NCBI RefSeq assembly: GCF_003129905.1
Contig: NZ_QFFM01000013.1
Span: 1 to 64,000, forward strand
DNA length: 64,000 nucleotides
Direction of reading: 5' to 3'
From: Bifidobacterium callitrichidarum
GTDB taxonomy: Bacteria > Actinomycetota > Actinomycetes > Actinomycetales > Bifidobacteriaceae
Shown here: in pieces, positions 33,357 through 42,735 of the stretch
Layout: each line of letters starts with the position of its first letter
How positions within the stretch are numbered: position 1 is the first letter of the stretch
Position numbers and translations under genes: made by a program
The notes under the pieces: model-generated
Seen by the model: the letters and a program-made list of their open reading frames with translations, nothing else
The model's database searches: none
What the model was told of the DNA's origin: nothing

Positions 33357-33380
33357 AACGCCGGCTTCTACCCCGGCGTT
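33357..33380 (-). terminator. FKBP gene terminator
   Basis: On the minus strand AACGCCGG-ggtagaag-CCGGCGTT followed by TTGTTAT, 30 nt after the FKBP stop. greA begins 60 nt further on. A small palindrome, TATTCGGCGAATA (33317-33329), lies in the greA leader. Confidence 0.75.
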
Positions 33381-33410
33381 CGTCACTGCTGATCCGCTTG
33401 ACGCGGAAGG

Positions 33411-33818
33411 TCAGCGGGTGGAGATGATGTCGATGACGAACACCAGCGTGTCGCCGCCGCCGATGCCGGCCTGCGGAACGCCACGGGAGCCGTAGCCGTA
33501 CTCCGGCGGAATGGACACCACGAGACGGGAGCCCACGTTGTGGCCCGGCACGGTCTGGTCCCAGCCCTTGATGACCTGGCCCACGCCGATACCGAAGCTG
33601 GCCGGCTGATGGCGCTCGAAGCTGGAATCGAAGGCGGTGTCCTTGCCCCACACCACGCCGTGGTAGTTCACGGTCACGGTATCGCCGCGACGGACGATCG
33701 GGCCGTCGCCCTCGGTCAGCTCCACGGCCTTGAGACCCTTCGGGGCCTCCTCGGTCGGGAATTCGATGACGGGCGTGGTACCGAATTCGGCGTTTACCTT
33801 GGGCATCTGATCTGCCAT
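33411..33818 (-). CDS. FKBP-type peptidyl-prolyl cis-trans isomerase
   Basis: Single-domain cytoplasmic prolyl isomerase of 135 residues. Conserved pocket residues are visible in [23 protein letters not shown] (Tyr, Asp, Phe), [18 protein letters not shown] (Val-Ile and Trp) and [30 protein letters not shown] (Tyr and final Phe). No signal peptide or second domain is present. The ATG at 33818 has AAAGGAGG 4 nt upstream, which decides the start over 33839. It probably assists folding of cytosolic proteins; substrates are unknown. Confidence 0.93.
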   Translation of the reverse strand: MADQMPKVNAEFGTTPVIEFPTEEAPKGLKAVELTEGDGPIVRRGDTVTVNYHGVVWGKDTAFDSSFERHQPASFGIGVGQVIKGWDQTVPGHNVGSRLVVSIPPEYGYGSRGVPQAGIGGGDTLVFVIDIISTR

Positions 33819-33839
33819 TGGTCCTCCTTTACGACACAA

Positions 33840-34002
33840 TGCGCCCTACAATAGCACTTCCGCGCGATTGCCGTCGAGCCTTTCGCACCTGTCGACACGC
33901 CGAAGCGGAAACCCCGGATTCCTCCGACGATCCCTCAGCCGGTTTCACCGACGCCTCCCCTGACTGGGGACGCCAAAGGGAGCTGCGGCACCGATCCGAA
34001 TC
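33840..34002. other. Short intergenic region with a decayed repeat
   Basis: Between the FKBP start and the sdaA stop. It contains CCTCAGCCGG...CCTCCCCTGACTGGGGAC (about 33933-33972), which looks like a diverged copy of the dispersed double palindrome and may terminate sdaA. Confidence 0.4.
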
Positions 34003-35463
34003 TCAGCACTCCACGACGTTGACGGCCAAACCGCCCTTGGAGGTCTCCTTGTATTTGGCCATCATGTCCTCGCCGGTCTGCTTCATGGTGGCGATGGCCT
34101 GGTCGAGGGTCACGATGTGCGAGCCGTCGCCGAGCATGGCCATGCGCACCGCGTTGATGGCGGTGTTGGCGGCCATGGCGTTGCGCTCGATGCACGGGAT
34201 CTGCACCAGTCCGCCCACCGGGTCGCAGGTCAGGCCCAGGTTGTGTTCGATGCCGATCTCCGCCGCGTTCTCCACCTGCTCCGGCGTGCCTCCCATCACC
34301 GCGGCGAGACCCGCGGCCGCCATCGAACAGGCCGAACCGACCTCGCCCTGGCAGCCGACCTCCGCTCCGGAAATCGAGGCGTTGCGCTTGAACAGGTATC
34401 CGATGGCCCCGGCCGTCAGCAGGAAGGTGACGACGCCCTGTTCGTTGGCGTCGTCCACGAAATGCCAGTAGTAGTGGAGCACCGCGGGGATGATGCCGGC
34501 CGATCCGTTGGTGGGGGCGGTGACGATGCGGCCGCCGCCGGCGTTCTCCTCGGAAACGGCGAGCGCAAACAGGTCCACCCATGCGGCGTCCGAGGATTCC
34601 AGCACGGCGTCCTTGCGCCGGCTGTCGCGGCGCAGCACGTCCGAATTCGAGGCGAGACGCTGGTACATGCGCGGGGCACGGCGAGGCACCTCGAGGCCGC
34701 CCGGCAATGTTTTCTCCTCGGAGGTGCAGCCGTGGTTGACGCATTCGCGCATCACGCGCCACACGTTGTCGATGGTGGAGCGCACCTGGATGGCCGACCG
34801 AGTGGCGGTCTCGTTGGCCCAGACCAGTTCGGCGATGCTCATGTGGTGCTCGCGGCACAGGGCCACGAGTTCGGCGCAGGAGGAGAACGGGTAGGGTGTT
34901 TCCGGGCCGAAGTCGGTGGAGGCCGATTCGTCCTCGTCGGCGAAGGAGGTGCCCGCCGGCGGACGGTCGTGGATGCCGATCATGAGGTCGTCGGGACTGC
35001 CCTGGCGGATGAAGCCGCCGCCGATGGAGTACCAGACCTGCTCGTCCACGAGGCTGCCGGCGGCGTCGAAGGCCTGGAACCGCATGCCGTTGGGGTGGGC
35101 GGCCATGCGCTTCCACATCTCGAAGACCATGTCCCGGTCATAGTCGAAGCCGATGCGCGTGGTGCCGGCCAGGTTGATGGTGTTGTCCAGCGCGGCGGTC
35201 TCGCGGATGTGCAGCATGTGCTGCGTGTCCACGGTGGCGGGCACGTTGCCCTCGAGCCCGGCCATGACGGCGCGGTCGGTGCCGTGGCCCAGTCCGGTCA
35301 GGGCCAGCGAGCCGTAGAGCGTGACCTTGACGCGGGCGGTGCGTGCGGTCAGGCCGTCGCGTTCCAACGCGGCGACGAAGGCATGTGCGGCAACCATCGG
35401 TCCCACGGTGTGCGAGGAGGACGGTCCCACGCCGATGGTGAACATGTCAAGCACACTGAACAT
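34003..35463 (-). CDS. sdaA: Iron-sulfur L-serine dehydratase (L-serine ammonia-lyase)
   Basis: Deaminates L-serine to pyruvate with a labile [4Fe-4S] cluster. The 486-residue protein is the fused (type 2) form, with a beta domain at the N-terminus ([23 protein letters not shown]) and an alpha/catalytic domain. Cluster cysteines lie in [16 protein letters not shown] and GLTCDPVGG. The protein ends in Cys (NVVEC): in the Legionella enzyme such a C-terminal Cys occupies the active site as the fourth cluster ligand (tail-in-mouth). Substrate motif [15 protein letters not shown] is present. A 197-residue membrane protein gene lies 7 nt upstream. Confidence 0.95.
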   Translation of the reverse strand: MFSVLDMFTIGVGPSSSHTVGPMVAAHAFVAALERDGLTARTARVKVTLYGSLALTGLGHGTDRAVMAGLEGNVPATVDTQHMLHIRETAALDNTINLAGTTRIGFDYDRDMVFEMWKRMAAHPNGMRFQAFDAAGSLVDEQVWYSIGGGFIRQGSPDDLMIGIHDRPPAGTSFADEDESASTDFGPETPYPFSSCAELVALCREHHMSIAELVWANETATRSAIQVRSTIDNVWRVMRECVNHGCTSEEKTLPGGLEVPRRAPRMYQRLASNSDVLRRDSRRKDAVLESSDAAWVDLFALAVSEENAGGGRIVTAPTNGSAGIIPAVLHYYWHFVDDANEQGVVTFLLTAGAIGYLFKRNASISGAEVGCQGEVGSACSMAAAGLAAVMGGTPEQVENAAEIGIEHNLGLTCDPVGGLVQIPCIERNAMAANTAINAVRMAMLGDGSHIVTLDQAIATMKQTGEDMMAKYKETSKGGLAVNVVEC

Positions 35464-35470
35464 GGCGTAC

Positions 35471-36064
35471 CTACTTCGTGGACGGAATCTGGCCGAAGAT
35501 CATGAACAGCACGATGCCGCCGAGCACGGCGAGCACGATCTGGACGACGAGCAGCACAATGACGGCGGTCTTGCGGGTGGCGAGCTTGGCACCATACGCC
35601 TGGGCCAGCAAGAAGGCGATGAAGCCGAAAACGGCGTAGTTGGCGGTCACGGCGAGGATGTCCTGGTTGGCGAGCACCACACCGTTGACGGCCTGGTCGA
35701 GCGAATTCATGGTGGTGCCCATCACGAACATGCCCCAGATGGCGTACCCGATGAGTCCCACCACGGCGTACGCCCATGGCTTGAACGTGTCCTTCATGCG
35801 GTTGGTGAAGGATTCGGCGCACCAGAGCAGCGCGAAGCCGACCACGTAGGAGAACACGACGGCGATGAACACGGTCACAACCATCCACGGCACCAAGGCC
35901 ACCACGGGGCCGCCGGTCTTCGGATCGGCGATCATATTGAGGTAGAAGCCGGAGCAGGCGATGGCACCGACCGTCAGCGCGGTGCCTACGATGACCGCCT
36001 GTGCGAGCATGGTGGGCAGCGCGCCTTGTTCGACTCGTTCGACTTCGGTCCAGCGTGACGCCAT
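35471..36064 (-). CDS. Conserved membrane protein of unknown function next to sdaA
   Basis: A 197-residue protein with four to five hydrophobic helices (about 20-40, 55-80, 98-117, 135-157 and 165-190) and no motif I recognise. It stops 7 nt before the sdaA start, so the two genes are very likely one transcript. The context would allow a role in serine supply or export, but the protein does not resemble SdaC-type transporters in size or motifs. The ATG at 36064 begins MASRWTEVERVEQG. Function unknown. Confidence 0.75.
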   Translation of the reverse strand: MASRWTEVERVEQGALPTMLAQAVIVGTALTVGAIACSGFYLNMIADPKTGGPVVALVPWMVVTVFIAVVFSYVVGFALLWCAESFTNRMKDTFKPWAYAVVGLIGYAIWGMFVMGTTMNSLDQAVNGVVLANQDILAVTANYAVFGFIAFLLAQAYGAKLATRKTAVIVLLVVQIVLAVLGGIVLFMIFGQIPSTK

Positions 36065-36247
36065 GGGATTTGCCTCGTTTCGGGTTCGGATGCGATTACG
36101 ACGAAGAACAGGGTAACGGGGTTATGTTTCGGGAATTTGCCCACATCTTGCCCACACTATTCCGGATGAGGCAGCGATTCGCGGAACATGGGGGCGTCCG
36201 ATCCCACTCGTATAAGGCTTCCGGCCATTCCGCGCGCCTTGTGAAAG

Positions 36248-36327
36248 TGCCTCCAGCGGGACTCGAACCCGCAAGCCGAAGCGATCGATTTTAAGTCGAC
36301 TGCGTATACCAATTTCGCCATGGAGGC
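36248..36327 (-). tRNA. tRNA-Leu (anticodon UAA)
   Basis: On the minus strand the acceptor arms GCCTCCA / TGGAGGC pair perfectly. The anticodon stem GTCGA/TCGAT frames loop CTTAAAA with anticodon TAA. A short variable arm (CGCTTCGGCT) and the T-arm GCGGG-TTCGAGT-CCCGC follow. Discriminator base A, no encoded CCA. It reads UUA and, by wobble, UUG codons, which are rare in this high-G+C genome. It is between ppx and the sdaA operon; I see no integrase or duplicated tRNA 3' end beside it. Confidence 0.95.
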
Positions 36328-36359
36328 GTTGGCCCGTGGGCCAACCGTTTCATTGTACG

Positions 36360-37361
36360 CTATCGCGCGAGCAGGCGGCGTCCGTAGTCGAGGACGATGC
36401 CGTCGAGCAGGCCGTGCTCGCTGGCCACGTACGAGTCGATGGGCTCGCCGTGGTCGGCCGCGGCGGCCTCGCTCACCTTGGCGAGCACGCGGTTCCACAC
36501 CACGGCGCCGCCGCCCACCACGTCCACACGGCCGGGGTGGATGGTCTTGTACTCGCGACGTTCCGCGCGGGACATGTTGAGGAATTTGTCGTCCACCGCG
36601 TACGCCTCCTCAAGGCTCAGGCGGTGGCCGTCCACCACGGTGTGGTCGTATTCGGTCAGGCCGAGGGCGAGCGCGGTCATGGTGGTCACCGTGCCGGACA
36701 CGCCGATGATGGTGCGCGCCTTGCCGGCGTCCACCGTACGGAACGCCTCGTCGATGTGCTCGTCCACGTCCTTGATGGCGGCGTCGATCTCCTCCTGGGT
36801 GGGCGGATCGGTCTTCAGGTGACGTTCGGTCATGCGCACGGAGCCGATGTTCATCGAGAAGGCGCTTTGGACCTGCGTGGCGGGCGCGTTCACGCCGTCG
36901 CCGCCGATGACGAGTTCGGTGGAGCCGCCGCCCAGATCGACCACCAGGTATGGGGCCTTGAGTTCGCCGCGGTTGACCACGGAGGTGGCGCCGAGGAAGC
37001 TCAGGTCGGCCTCCTCCGTGCCGGGGATCACTTCGGGGCGCACGCCGAGGATGGATTCGATGCCGTCCTCGAACTCCTCGCGGTTCTCGGCGTCGCGTGT
37101 GGCGGAGGTGGCCACGAAGCGCAGGCCGTCCACCGGGTGTTCGGCAAGCACACCGGCGAATTCGCGGGCGGCCACGTAGGCGCGTTCGAGCGCCTCGTCG
37201 GCGAATCGGTGGGTCTTGTCCACATCCTGGCCGAGCCGGATCACGCGCAAGATGCGCGGCACCACTTCATGCATGCCGTCGGCGTCCACACGGGCGATCT
37301 TCAGCCTGATCGAGTTGGTGCCGCAGTCGATGCCGGCTACGGTCACGGATTCCTTGCTCAT
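36360..37361 (-). CDS. ppx: Ppx/GppA family exopolyphosphatase
   Basis: Hydrolyses polyphosphate and/or pppGpp. It has 333 residues and the ASKHA fold. Visible motifs are VAGIDCGTNSIRLKIA (phosphate 1), FVATSATRDAENREEF (family signature), YLVVDLGGGSTELVIGG (phosphate 2), and NIGSVRMTERHL. It is the short actinobacterial two-domain form, as in mycobacterial PPX1/PPX2. AAGGAG 8 nt before the ATG at 37361 supports this start. The frame upstream of it belongs to a shadow of the DUF501 gene, which ends 34 nt upstream. Confidence 0.93.
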   Translation of the reverse strand: MSKESVTVAGIDCGTNSIRLKIARVDADGMHEVVPRILRVIRLGQDVDKTHRFADEALERAYVAAREFAGVLAEHPVDGLRFVATSATRDAENREEFEDGIESILGVRPEVIPGTEEADLSFLGATSVVNRGELKAPYLVVDLGGGSTELVIGGDGVNAPATQVQSAFSMNIGSVRMTERHLKTDPPTQEEIDAAIKDVDEHIDEAFRTVDAGKARTIIGVSGTVTTMTALALGLTEYDHTVVDGHRLSLEEAYAVDDKFLNMSRAERREYKTIHPGRVDVVGGGAVVWNRVLAKVSEAAAADHGEPIDSYVASEHGLLDGIVLDYGRRLLAR

Positions 37362-37395
37362 TGCCTTCTCCTTCGGGTCCAGTCGATGGACGGTT

Positions 37396-37962
37396 TCAGT
37401 CTTCCAGCGTGCAGCGGCACACGGACGGGTCGAACTCATCCTTGACTCGTTCAAGCACCAGATCGCCGATCGGGTTCGCGCCCGGTCCCATGACCAGCGA
37501 CTGGGCCAGCAGGGCGTGCAGGCACTTGACGCGCACGGGCATGCCGCCGGCCGACGTGCCTTCGATGTGCTCCTCACTATCGCCGAGCCTGGCGGCCAGT
37601 TCGTGGCGGAACGCCAGATACAGTTCGTGGGCCCGTGCGTAGGCGGCGCGAAGCTCCTCATCAGCGGCGAGCATGTCGTTGTACTGTTGCATCACGCCCG
37701 CGGCCTCCACATGGGAAGCGGCCTTGACGGCTTCCGGGCCGGTCAGGTAGCAGGTGGTGGGGAACGGGATACCACCGGGCAGCACCGGACGGGTGATCAC
37801 CGCCAGTGGACGGCCGCACACGCATCGGGCGCCCACGGCAACCATGCCTCGCGGATAACGGCCGAGCTGGCGCTGGACCAGATCGATGTCATGGTCGTTC
37901 GCGGGTTCGGCGAGCACGGCGTCCACGAGGGACACGGCCTTGGCGGTGATGTCGGTGGTCAC
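37396..37962 (-). CDS. DUF501 domain-containing protein
   Basis: A 188-residue protein of an actinobacterial family of unknown function. The region DIDLVQRQLGRYPRGMVAVGARC...GRPLAVITRPVLPGGIPFPTTCYLTGPEAVKA is the DUF501 core; the C-terminus holds VKCLHALLAQSLVMGPGANPIGD. Conserved Cys, His and Asp suggest a metal or catalytic site. It starts at GTG 37962, with GGGGAGG about 10 nt upstream. The order divIC-DUF501-ppx after eno is conserved in actinobacteria, so all four may belong to one transcription unit. Confidence 0.88.
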   Translation of the reverse strand: MTTDITAKAVSLVDAVLAEPANDHDIDLVQRQLGRYPRGMVAVGARCVCGRPLAVITRPVLPGGIPFPTTCYLTGPEAVKAASHVEAAGVMQQYNDMLAADEELRAAYARAHELYLAFRHELAARLGDSEEHIEGTSAGGMPVRVKCLHALLAQSLVMGPGANPIGDLVLERVKDEFDPSVCRCTLED

Positions 37963-38021
37963 GGTTGGGTTTCCTCCCCTGATGGTCGATGATGGTTGAT
38001 GCGATGGAAAGACTATGGGTG

Positions 38022-38621
38022 TCACTGTCCGCTTTGGTCCGCGCCGCCCGTGCCGGAATCGGCGGACCGTCCGGATGAATCGGACTTGGACTTGCTGGAT
38101 TTGCCGGACTTGTCGGACGAAGACGAGTCGGATGCGGACGAATCGTCGGACGATGTGCCGGACTTGGCGTCGGTCACGGGCTCGTCGGCCTTTTTGAAGG
38201 CGTACGACAGTTCGCTGTACCACGGCAGGACGTTCTTGTCCGAGCTGGATGAGGAGTCGGACGAATCGGTGCCGGTTTCGGTGCCGGTCACTGCCTCCGG
38301 GTGCAGTACGCGGACCGCCTGCTCGCCGGGGAACACGAAGCCGAGTCGTTCGCGGGCTTGGGCGGTGATGTAGGCCTTGTCGTTCCAGCGTTTGATGTCG
38401 TTTTCCAGTTCCTGTTTCTTGGCGATCAGCGACGCCTCCTCACGCTTCAAACCGTTGAGTTCGGCGAGGTTAAGCGCGTAGGTGTGGAAGGTGGCGACCA
38501 GTTGGATGGTGCCGAGGGCCACGATGAACAGGGAGACGAAGAAGGCGATGGGTCCCGCACCGCTCTTCCTCTTTTTGGCTTTTGCTGTGCCGGACTTGCC
38601 GGCTCGGGACTGCTTGCTCAT
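38022..38621 (-). CDS. Septum formation initiator (DivIC/FtsB family)
   Basis: Bitopic division protein of 199 residues. The cytoplasmic N-terminus is basic (SKQSRAGKSGTAKAKKRKS), a transmembrane helix spans about 24-46, and a coiled-coil follows (LNGLKREEASLIAKKQELENDIKRWND). The DivIC-typical AYITAQARERLGFVFPGEQAV comes next. The C-terminal ~90 residues are a Ser/Asp/Lys-rich disordered tail, longer than in most family members. The ATG at 38621 is chosen because the upstream part of the frame lies in the eno terminator. No clear ribosome-binding site. Confidence 0.88.
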   Translation of the reverse strand: MSKQSRAGKSGTAKAKKRKSGAGPIAFFVSLFIVALGTIQLVATFHTYALNLAELNGLKREEASLIAKKQELENDIKRWNDKAYITAQARERLGFVFPGEQAVRVLHPEAVTGTETGTDSSDSSSSSDKNVLPWYSELSYAFKKADEPVTDAKSGTSSDDSSASDSSSSDKSGKSSKSKSDSSGRSADSGTGGADQSGQ

Positions 38622-38631
38622 GACATACGAA

Positions 38632-38671
38632 AATACCCGTCGCATTCGACCGAACGGATGCGACGGGTATC
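38632..38671 (-). terminator. eno terminator
   Basis: ATACCCGTCGCAT and ATGCGACGGGTAT arms (13 bp) around a 12-nt loop; on the minus strand followed by TTTTCG. It lies about 50 nt beyond the eno stop and directly before divIC. Confidence 0.8.
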
Positions 38672-38721
38672 AGGATTCACCGGAACCTCACGCCTTCACG
38701 GGCGTTTTCGGTTCCTCGTGC

Positions 38722-40029
<1,308 letters not shown>

Positions 40030-40060
40030 TTAAACGGTTGTGTATCTAATGACAGTCCTA

Positions 40061-40089
40061 AGAATAGTGCGATTTGTGGACGTTGTGAA
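40061..40089 (-). promoter_or_regulatory. Predicted eno promoter
   Basis: On the minus strand TTCACA (40089-40084) and TATTCT (40066-40061) with a 17-bp spacer, about 40 nt before the GTG start. Confidence 0.5.
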
Positions 40090-40107
40090 CGACACGCCCA
40101 AAAATGG

Positions 40108-40121
40108 TGTGAGCGCTCACA
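40108..40121. promoter_or_regulatory. Perfect LacI-type operator upstream of eno
   Basis: TGTGAGCGCTCACA is a perfect 14-bp palindrome, identical to the core of the ideal lac operator. It lies about 18 bp upstream of the predicted -35 element, a position that suits activation as well as repression. A half-matching TGTGAACGACACG overlaps the -35 (40084-40096). LacI-family regulators AraQ and MalR1 of bifidobacteria are the likely candidates. Confidence 0.75.
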
Positions 40122-40160
40122 TTCTTGTGATGCCACATTCGATAGCCGACCGGCCGTGCT

Positions 40161-41153
40161 TTACGCCACCCCGTTGAGGTAGTCGATTTCCTCCGTGCCG
40201 AGGTCCAACGCCGCTGCCTGGAAGGAATCACCGATCTCCTGCGGGTTGCGCGCCGAGGGAATCGTGAACAGGCGGGGGTACCGGGCAAGTTCCCAAGCCA
40301 ACGTGACCCGCTGGTGCGAGCAACCGTGATGGGCGGCGACCTCACGGAAACGGTCGAAGCAATGCTCGTTGAACGGGTCGAGGAACCCGCCGAGCGGCGA
40401 CCAGCAGACGAAGGCCAAGCCGAGTCGTTCGCAGGTGTCCATCGTGCCGTCCGGGTCGCGGTAGACCGGCGAGAACTGGTTCTGCACGGCCACTAGTCGG
40501 TCGCCGAGGATCTCGCGGGCGAGGGCAATCTCCTCGTTGCCCACGCGGGAGATGCCCACGGCCTTGGCCACGCCCGCGTCCACGAGTTCCTTCAGCGCGC
40601 CCATCTGGTCCTCGTAGGGCACCTGAGGGTCGTTGCAATGCGAGTAGAACAGGTCGAGGGCGTCCACGCCGAGGCGCTGGCAGGATTCCTTGGCGTTGGC
40701 GATCATGGTCTTGGGGCGCGCATCCGCCTGCCATCCGTAGTGGCCATGGTTATCCAGCGTGCGCAGCCAGCCGGTTTTGGTGGCCACGAGCACATCGTCC
40801 TTCGGACCGTCCCATGAATTCAGGGCGTCGCGGACGAGGTATTCGCCGTAGCCCATGTCTTCCGGCTCGCCGGTGCCGGGTTTGCTGGGCAGATAGTAGG
40901 ACCATGCGGTGTCGAGATAGCGTACACCGGCGTCAAGGGCGGCATGGATGGTCTCGATGGCCTGATCACGGCTCTCGGGACGGCCTTCGATGGCGAGCGC
41001 CATGGTGCCCATACCGAGACGAGGAATGGTGAAACCGGCGAGGGTGCCGGTGTTGCGGGGCGCGACGGGCATTGCCTGCGCGCCGGTCGTTTCGGTTGCG
41101 TTGTTGGAAACGTCATCTGCGACGGTTGCGGAAACTTCGGTCATACCCGTCAC
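40161..41153 (-). CDS. Aldo/keto reductase
   Basis: NADPH-dependent oxidoreductase of the AKR superfamily, 330 residues with a (beta/alpha)8 barrel. The catalytic tetrad can be placed: Asp in GVRYLDTAWSYY, Tyr in WSYYLPSKP, Lys in VATKTGW and His in LDLFYSHCNDP. Cofactor region IPSARNPQEIGDSF is near the C-terminus. The first ~30 residues are a variable extension. Start is uncertain: GTG 41153 has GGGG upstream, ATG 41144 is in frame 9 nt later. Substrate unknown. It stands alone between eno and a divergent zinc-ribbon gene. Confidence 0.9.
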   Translation of the reverse strand: MTGMTEVSATVADDVSNNATETTGAQAMPVAPRNTGTLAGFTIPRLGMGTMALAIEGRPESRDQAIETIHAALDAGVRYLDTAWSYYLPSKPGTGEPEDMGYGEYLVRDALNSWDGPKDDVLVATKTGWLRTLDNHGHYGWQADARPKTMIANAKESCQRLGVDALDLFYSHCNDPQVPYEDQMGALKELVDAGVAKAVGISRVGNEEIALAREILGDRLVAVQNQFSPVYRDPDGTMDTCERLGLAFVCWSPLGGFLDPFNEHCFDRFREVAAHHGCSHQRVTLAWELARYPRLFTIPSARNPQEIGDSFQAAALDLGTEEIDYLNGVA

Positions 41154-41273
41154 TTAAACCCCGCCGCTGGACAGTGCCGTGCGCATTCACCGTATCGCCG
41201 ATGCCACATCCAGCCGCCACTGTATAGGGCACGGACGTATGGTAGATGGCAAGCGGCATGAGAGGAGATATCG

Positions 41274-42557
41274 ATGGCGGACGAGGACGGCGGACAAGCG
41301 GCGCGCTGCCCGCATTGCGGTGCAGAGGTGACCGGTCGAGGCAGGTTCTGCGCGAAATGCGGGCAGGCGTTGCCGCCGGAAGCATTGGCGGGCACCAATC
41401 CGAGTATGCAGGCCGGCGCGAGCGTTCAGGCGGATCGGCCCGCCGTCAATGGCGGTGAGTCCGTTCCGGGTCCCGTCCACTCCCCTACCCCTGTGCCGAC
41501 GGTACCGCCCGTTCCGTTGCCGAATGTCGAGGATGCGCGGAACGCCAAGTATGCAAACAGCAAGGGCCCGAACCGGAAAATGGTCGTCATCGCCACGATC
41601 GTCACAGTGGTAATCGTGCTGGCGGCGATCGGCGGATTCGTGGCGTATCGCATGGCACACGATCATGCAGTGGCCTCCTGCCAGGAGTCGGTGTTGCAGC
41701 TGAAGGACAAGCAGGCGAAGCTGAGCAAGATCATCGGAGAGGCGCAGCAGACTGCGGATGCGGCCGGTGCCGATTCGTCCGCTTCATCGACGCTTTCGGA
41801 TGCGCTGGGCAAGGCGAAGGAGAAGGCCGACGCGAGCGTCATGTCATGCTCGGCCGATCCGAAGACCGCGCAAGGCAGCGCCGAGACGCTGATCAGGGAG
41901 ATCGGCGAGGTTGAAAAGACATTGACCGGGGCGGACACCGACCAGCAGAAGCAAACGCTGTCGGAGGCGAAAGACAAACTCAAGAGCGCCATCGACACGG
42001 CGACCTCGACGCTGAACTCCTCAGACGGCAAGGTGGACGACCAGGCCGTGCGCGACACATTGTCCAAGGCGTTGGAAAGCGCGAACACAACGCTCAATTC
42101 CGGCAAGACCGCCAAGGAGTTTTCTCAGGCCGCTACCACGCTCGATACCGCTCGCAGCGCGGTCGAGGCCGCCGTGACCAAATGGAATTCCGAGGACGGC
42201 AGCCGTTGTTCGGCATATGCAGCAGATCTTTATGCCGGAGACATGGGCGGGCACCCTATTTTGTTGGCTGACTGCACCGTGCAGACGGTGGCGGGCCCCA
42301 CTCCGGATACCACCATCTACACCATCGAAGCCGCATATGTTCCCGGAACATTCCACAAGAATGCCGATGGTAGTGCGAGCTGGAGCGGAAGGGACCCTTC
42401 AGGCAACACCGGTACTTGGACGTATTACCCGACAGGTTCTATGGCTCCGGTACCTTCGGATATGGCTTCTTATTGGAGCGAACGCTTCAACTGGACAGCA
42501 GACCCCGTGCTAATCGGACCGAATGACGAGGTCTATTCCGGACACCAATTCTCATAG
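41274..42557 (+). CDS. Zinc-ribbon, coiled-coil membrane protein of unknown function
   Basis: The 427-residue protein starts with a zinc ribbon, RCPHCGAEV...FCAKCGQ (Cys12, 15, 26, 29), then a Pro/Ala linker, one transmembrane helix at about 103-124, an extracellular Ala/Lys/Ser coiled-coil (about 130-310), and a compact C-terminal domain. That domain holds two Cys (GSRCSAY and LLADCTV) that could form a disulfide, and it is aromatic-rich (GTWTYYPTG, SYWSERFNWTADP). AGAGGAG 6 nt before the ATG supports the start. The plan is like that of the protein at 30235-31524, but the C-terminal domains differ. I do not recognise the family. Confidence 0.75.
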   Translation: MADEDGGQAARCPHCGAEVTGRGRFCAKCGQALPPEALAGTNPSMQAGASVQADRPAVNGGESVPGPVHSPTPVPTVPPVPLPNVEDARNAKYANSKGPNRKMVVIATIVTVVIVLAAIGGFVAYRMAHDHAVASCQESVLQLKDKQAKLSKIIGEAQQTADAAGADSSASSTLSDALGKAKEKADASVMSCSADPKTAQGSAETLIREIGEVEKTLTGADTDQQKQTLSEAKDKLKSAIDTATSTLNSSDGKVDDQAVRDTLSKALESANTTLNSGKTAKEFSQAATTLDTARSAVEAAVTKWNSEDGSRCSAYAADLYAGDMGGHPILLADCTVQTVAGPTPDTTIYTIEAAYVPGTFHKNADGSASWSGRDPSGNTGTWTYYPTGSMAPVPSDMASYWSERFNWTADPVLIGPNDEVYSGHQFS

Positions 42558-42563
42558 ACCACC

Positions 42564-42592
42564 CCTCTTAGTCAGCTGCGCTGACTAAGAGG
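42564..42592 (+). terminator. Terminator of the zinc-ribbon gene
   Basis: CCTCTTAGTCAGC-tgc-GCTGACTAAGAGG, a perfect 13-bp stem 6 nt after the stop codon. No long T run follows. Confidence 0.65.
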
Positions 42593-42672
42593 CGATAGAA
42601 CAGCGGCATGCGAGCCTGCGAATACCCATTTCACTCTGCCCTTAGCCGCTTAATTCCCCCGTCCTTGAGGCT

Positions 42673-42721
42673 GCTCCCCTCAGTCCGCGTTCGCGGACAG
42701 CTCCCCTCAGAGAGGGGAGCC
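42673..42721 (-). repeat. Dispersed double-palindrome repeat, inverted copy before mfd stop
   Basis: GCTCCCCTCAGTCCGCGTTC...GCGGACAGCTCCCCTC-aga-GAGGGGAGCC. Two hairpins: GTCCGC/GCGGAC and GGCTCCCCTC/GAGGGGAGCC. It probably terminates mfd. Confidence 0.8.
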
Positions 42722-42735
42722 AACAAAATGTGACA

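Noticed and set aside
36248-36327. Integration site for a mobile element at tRNA-Leu
   Set aside because: No integrase, no duplicated tRNA 3' end and ordinary core genes on both sides.
42664-42721. CRISPR-like repeat array
   Set aside because: The palindromic units are dispersed, not regularly spaced, with no spacers and no cas genes in the window.
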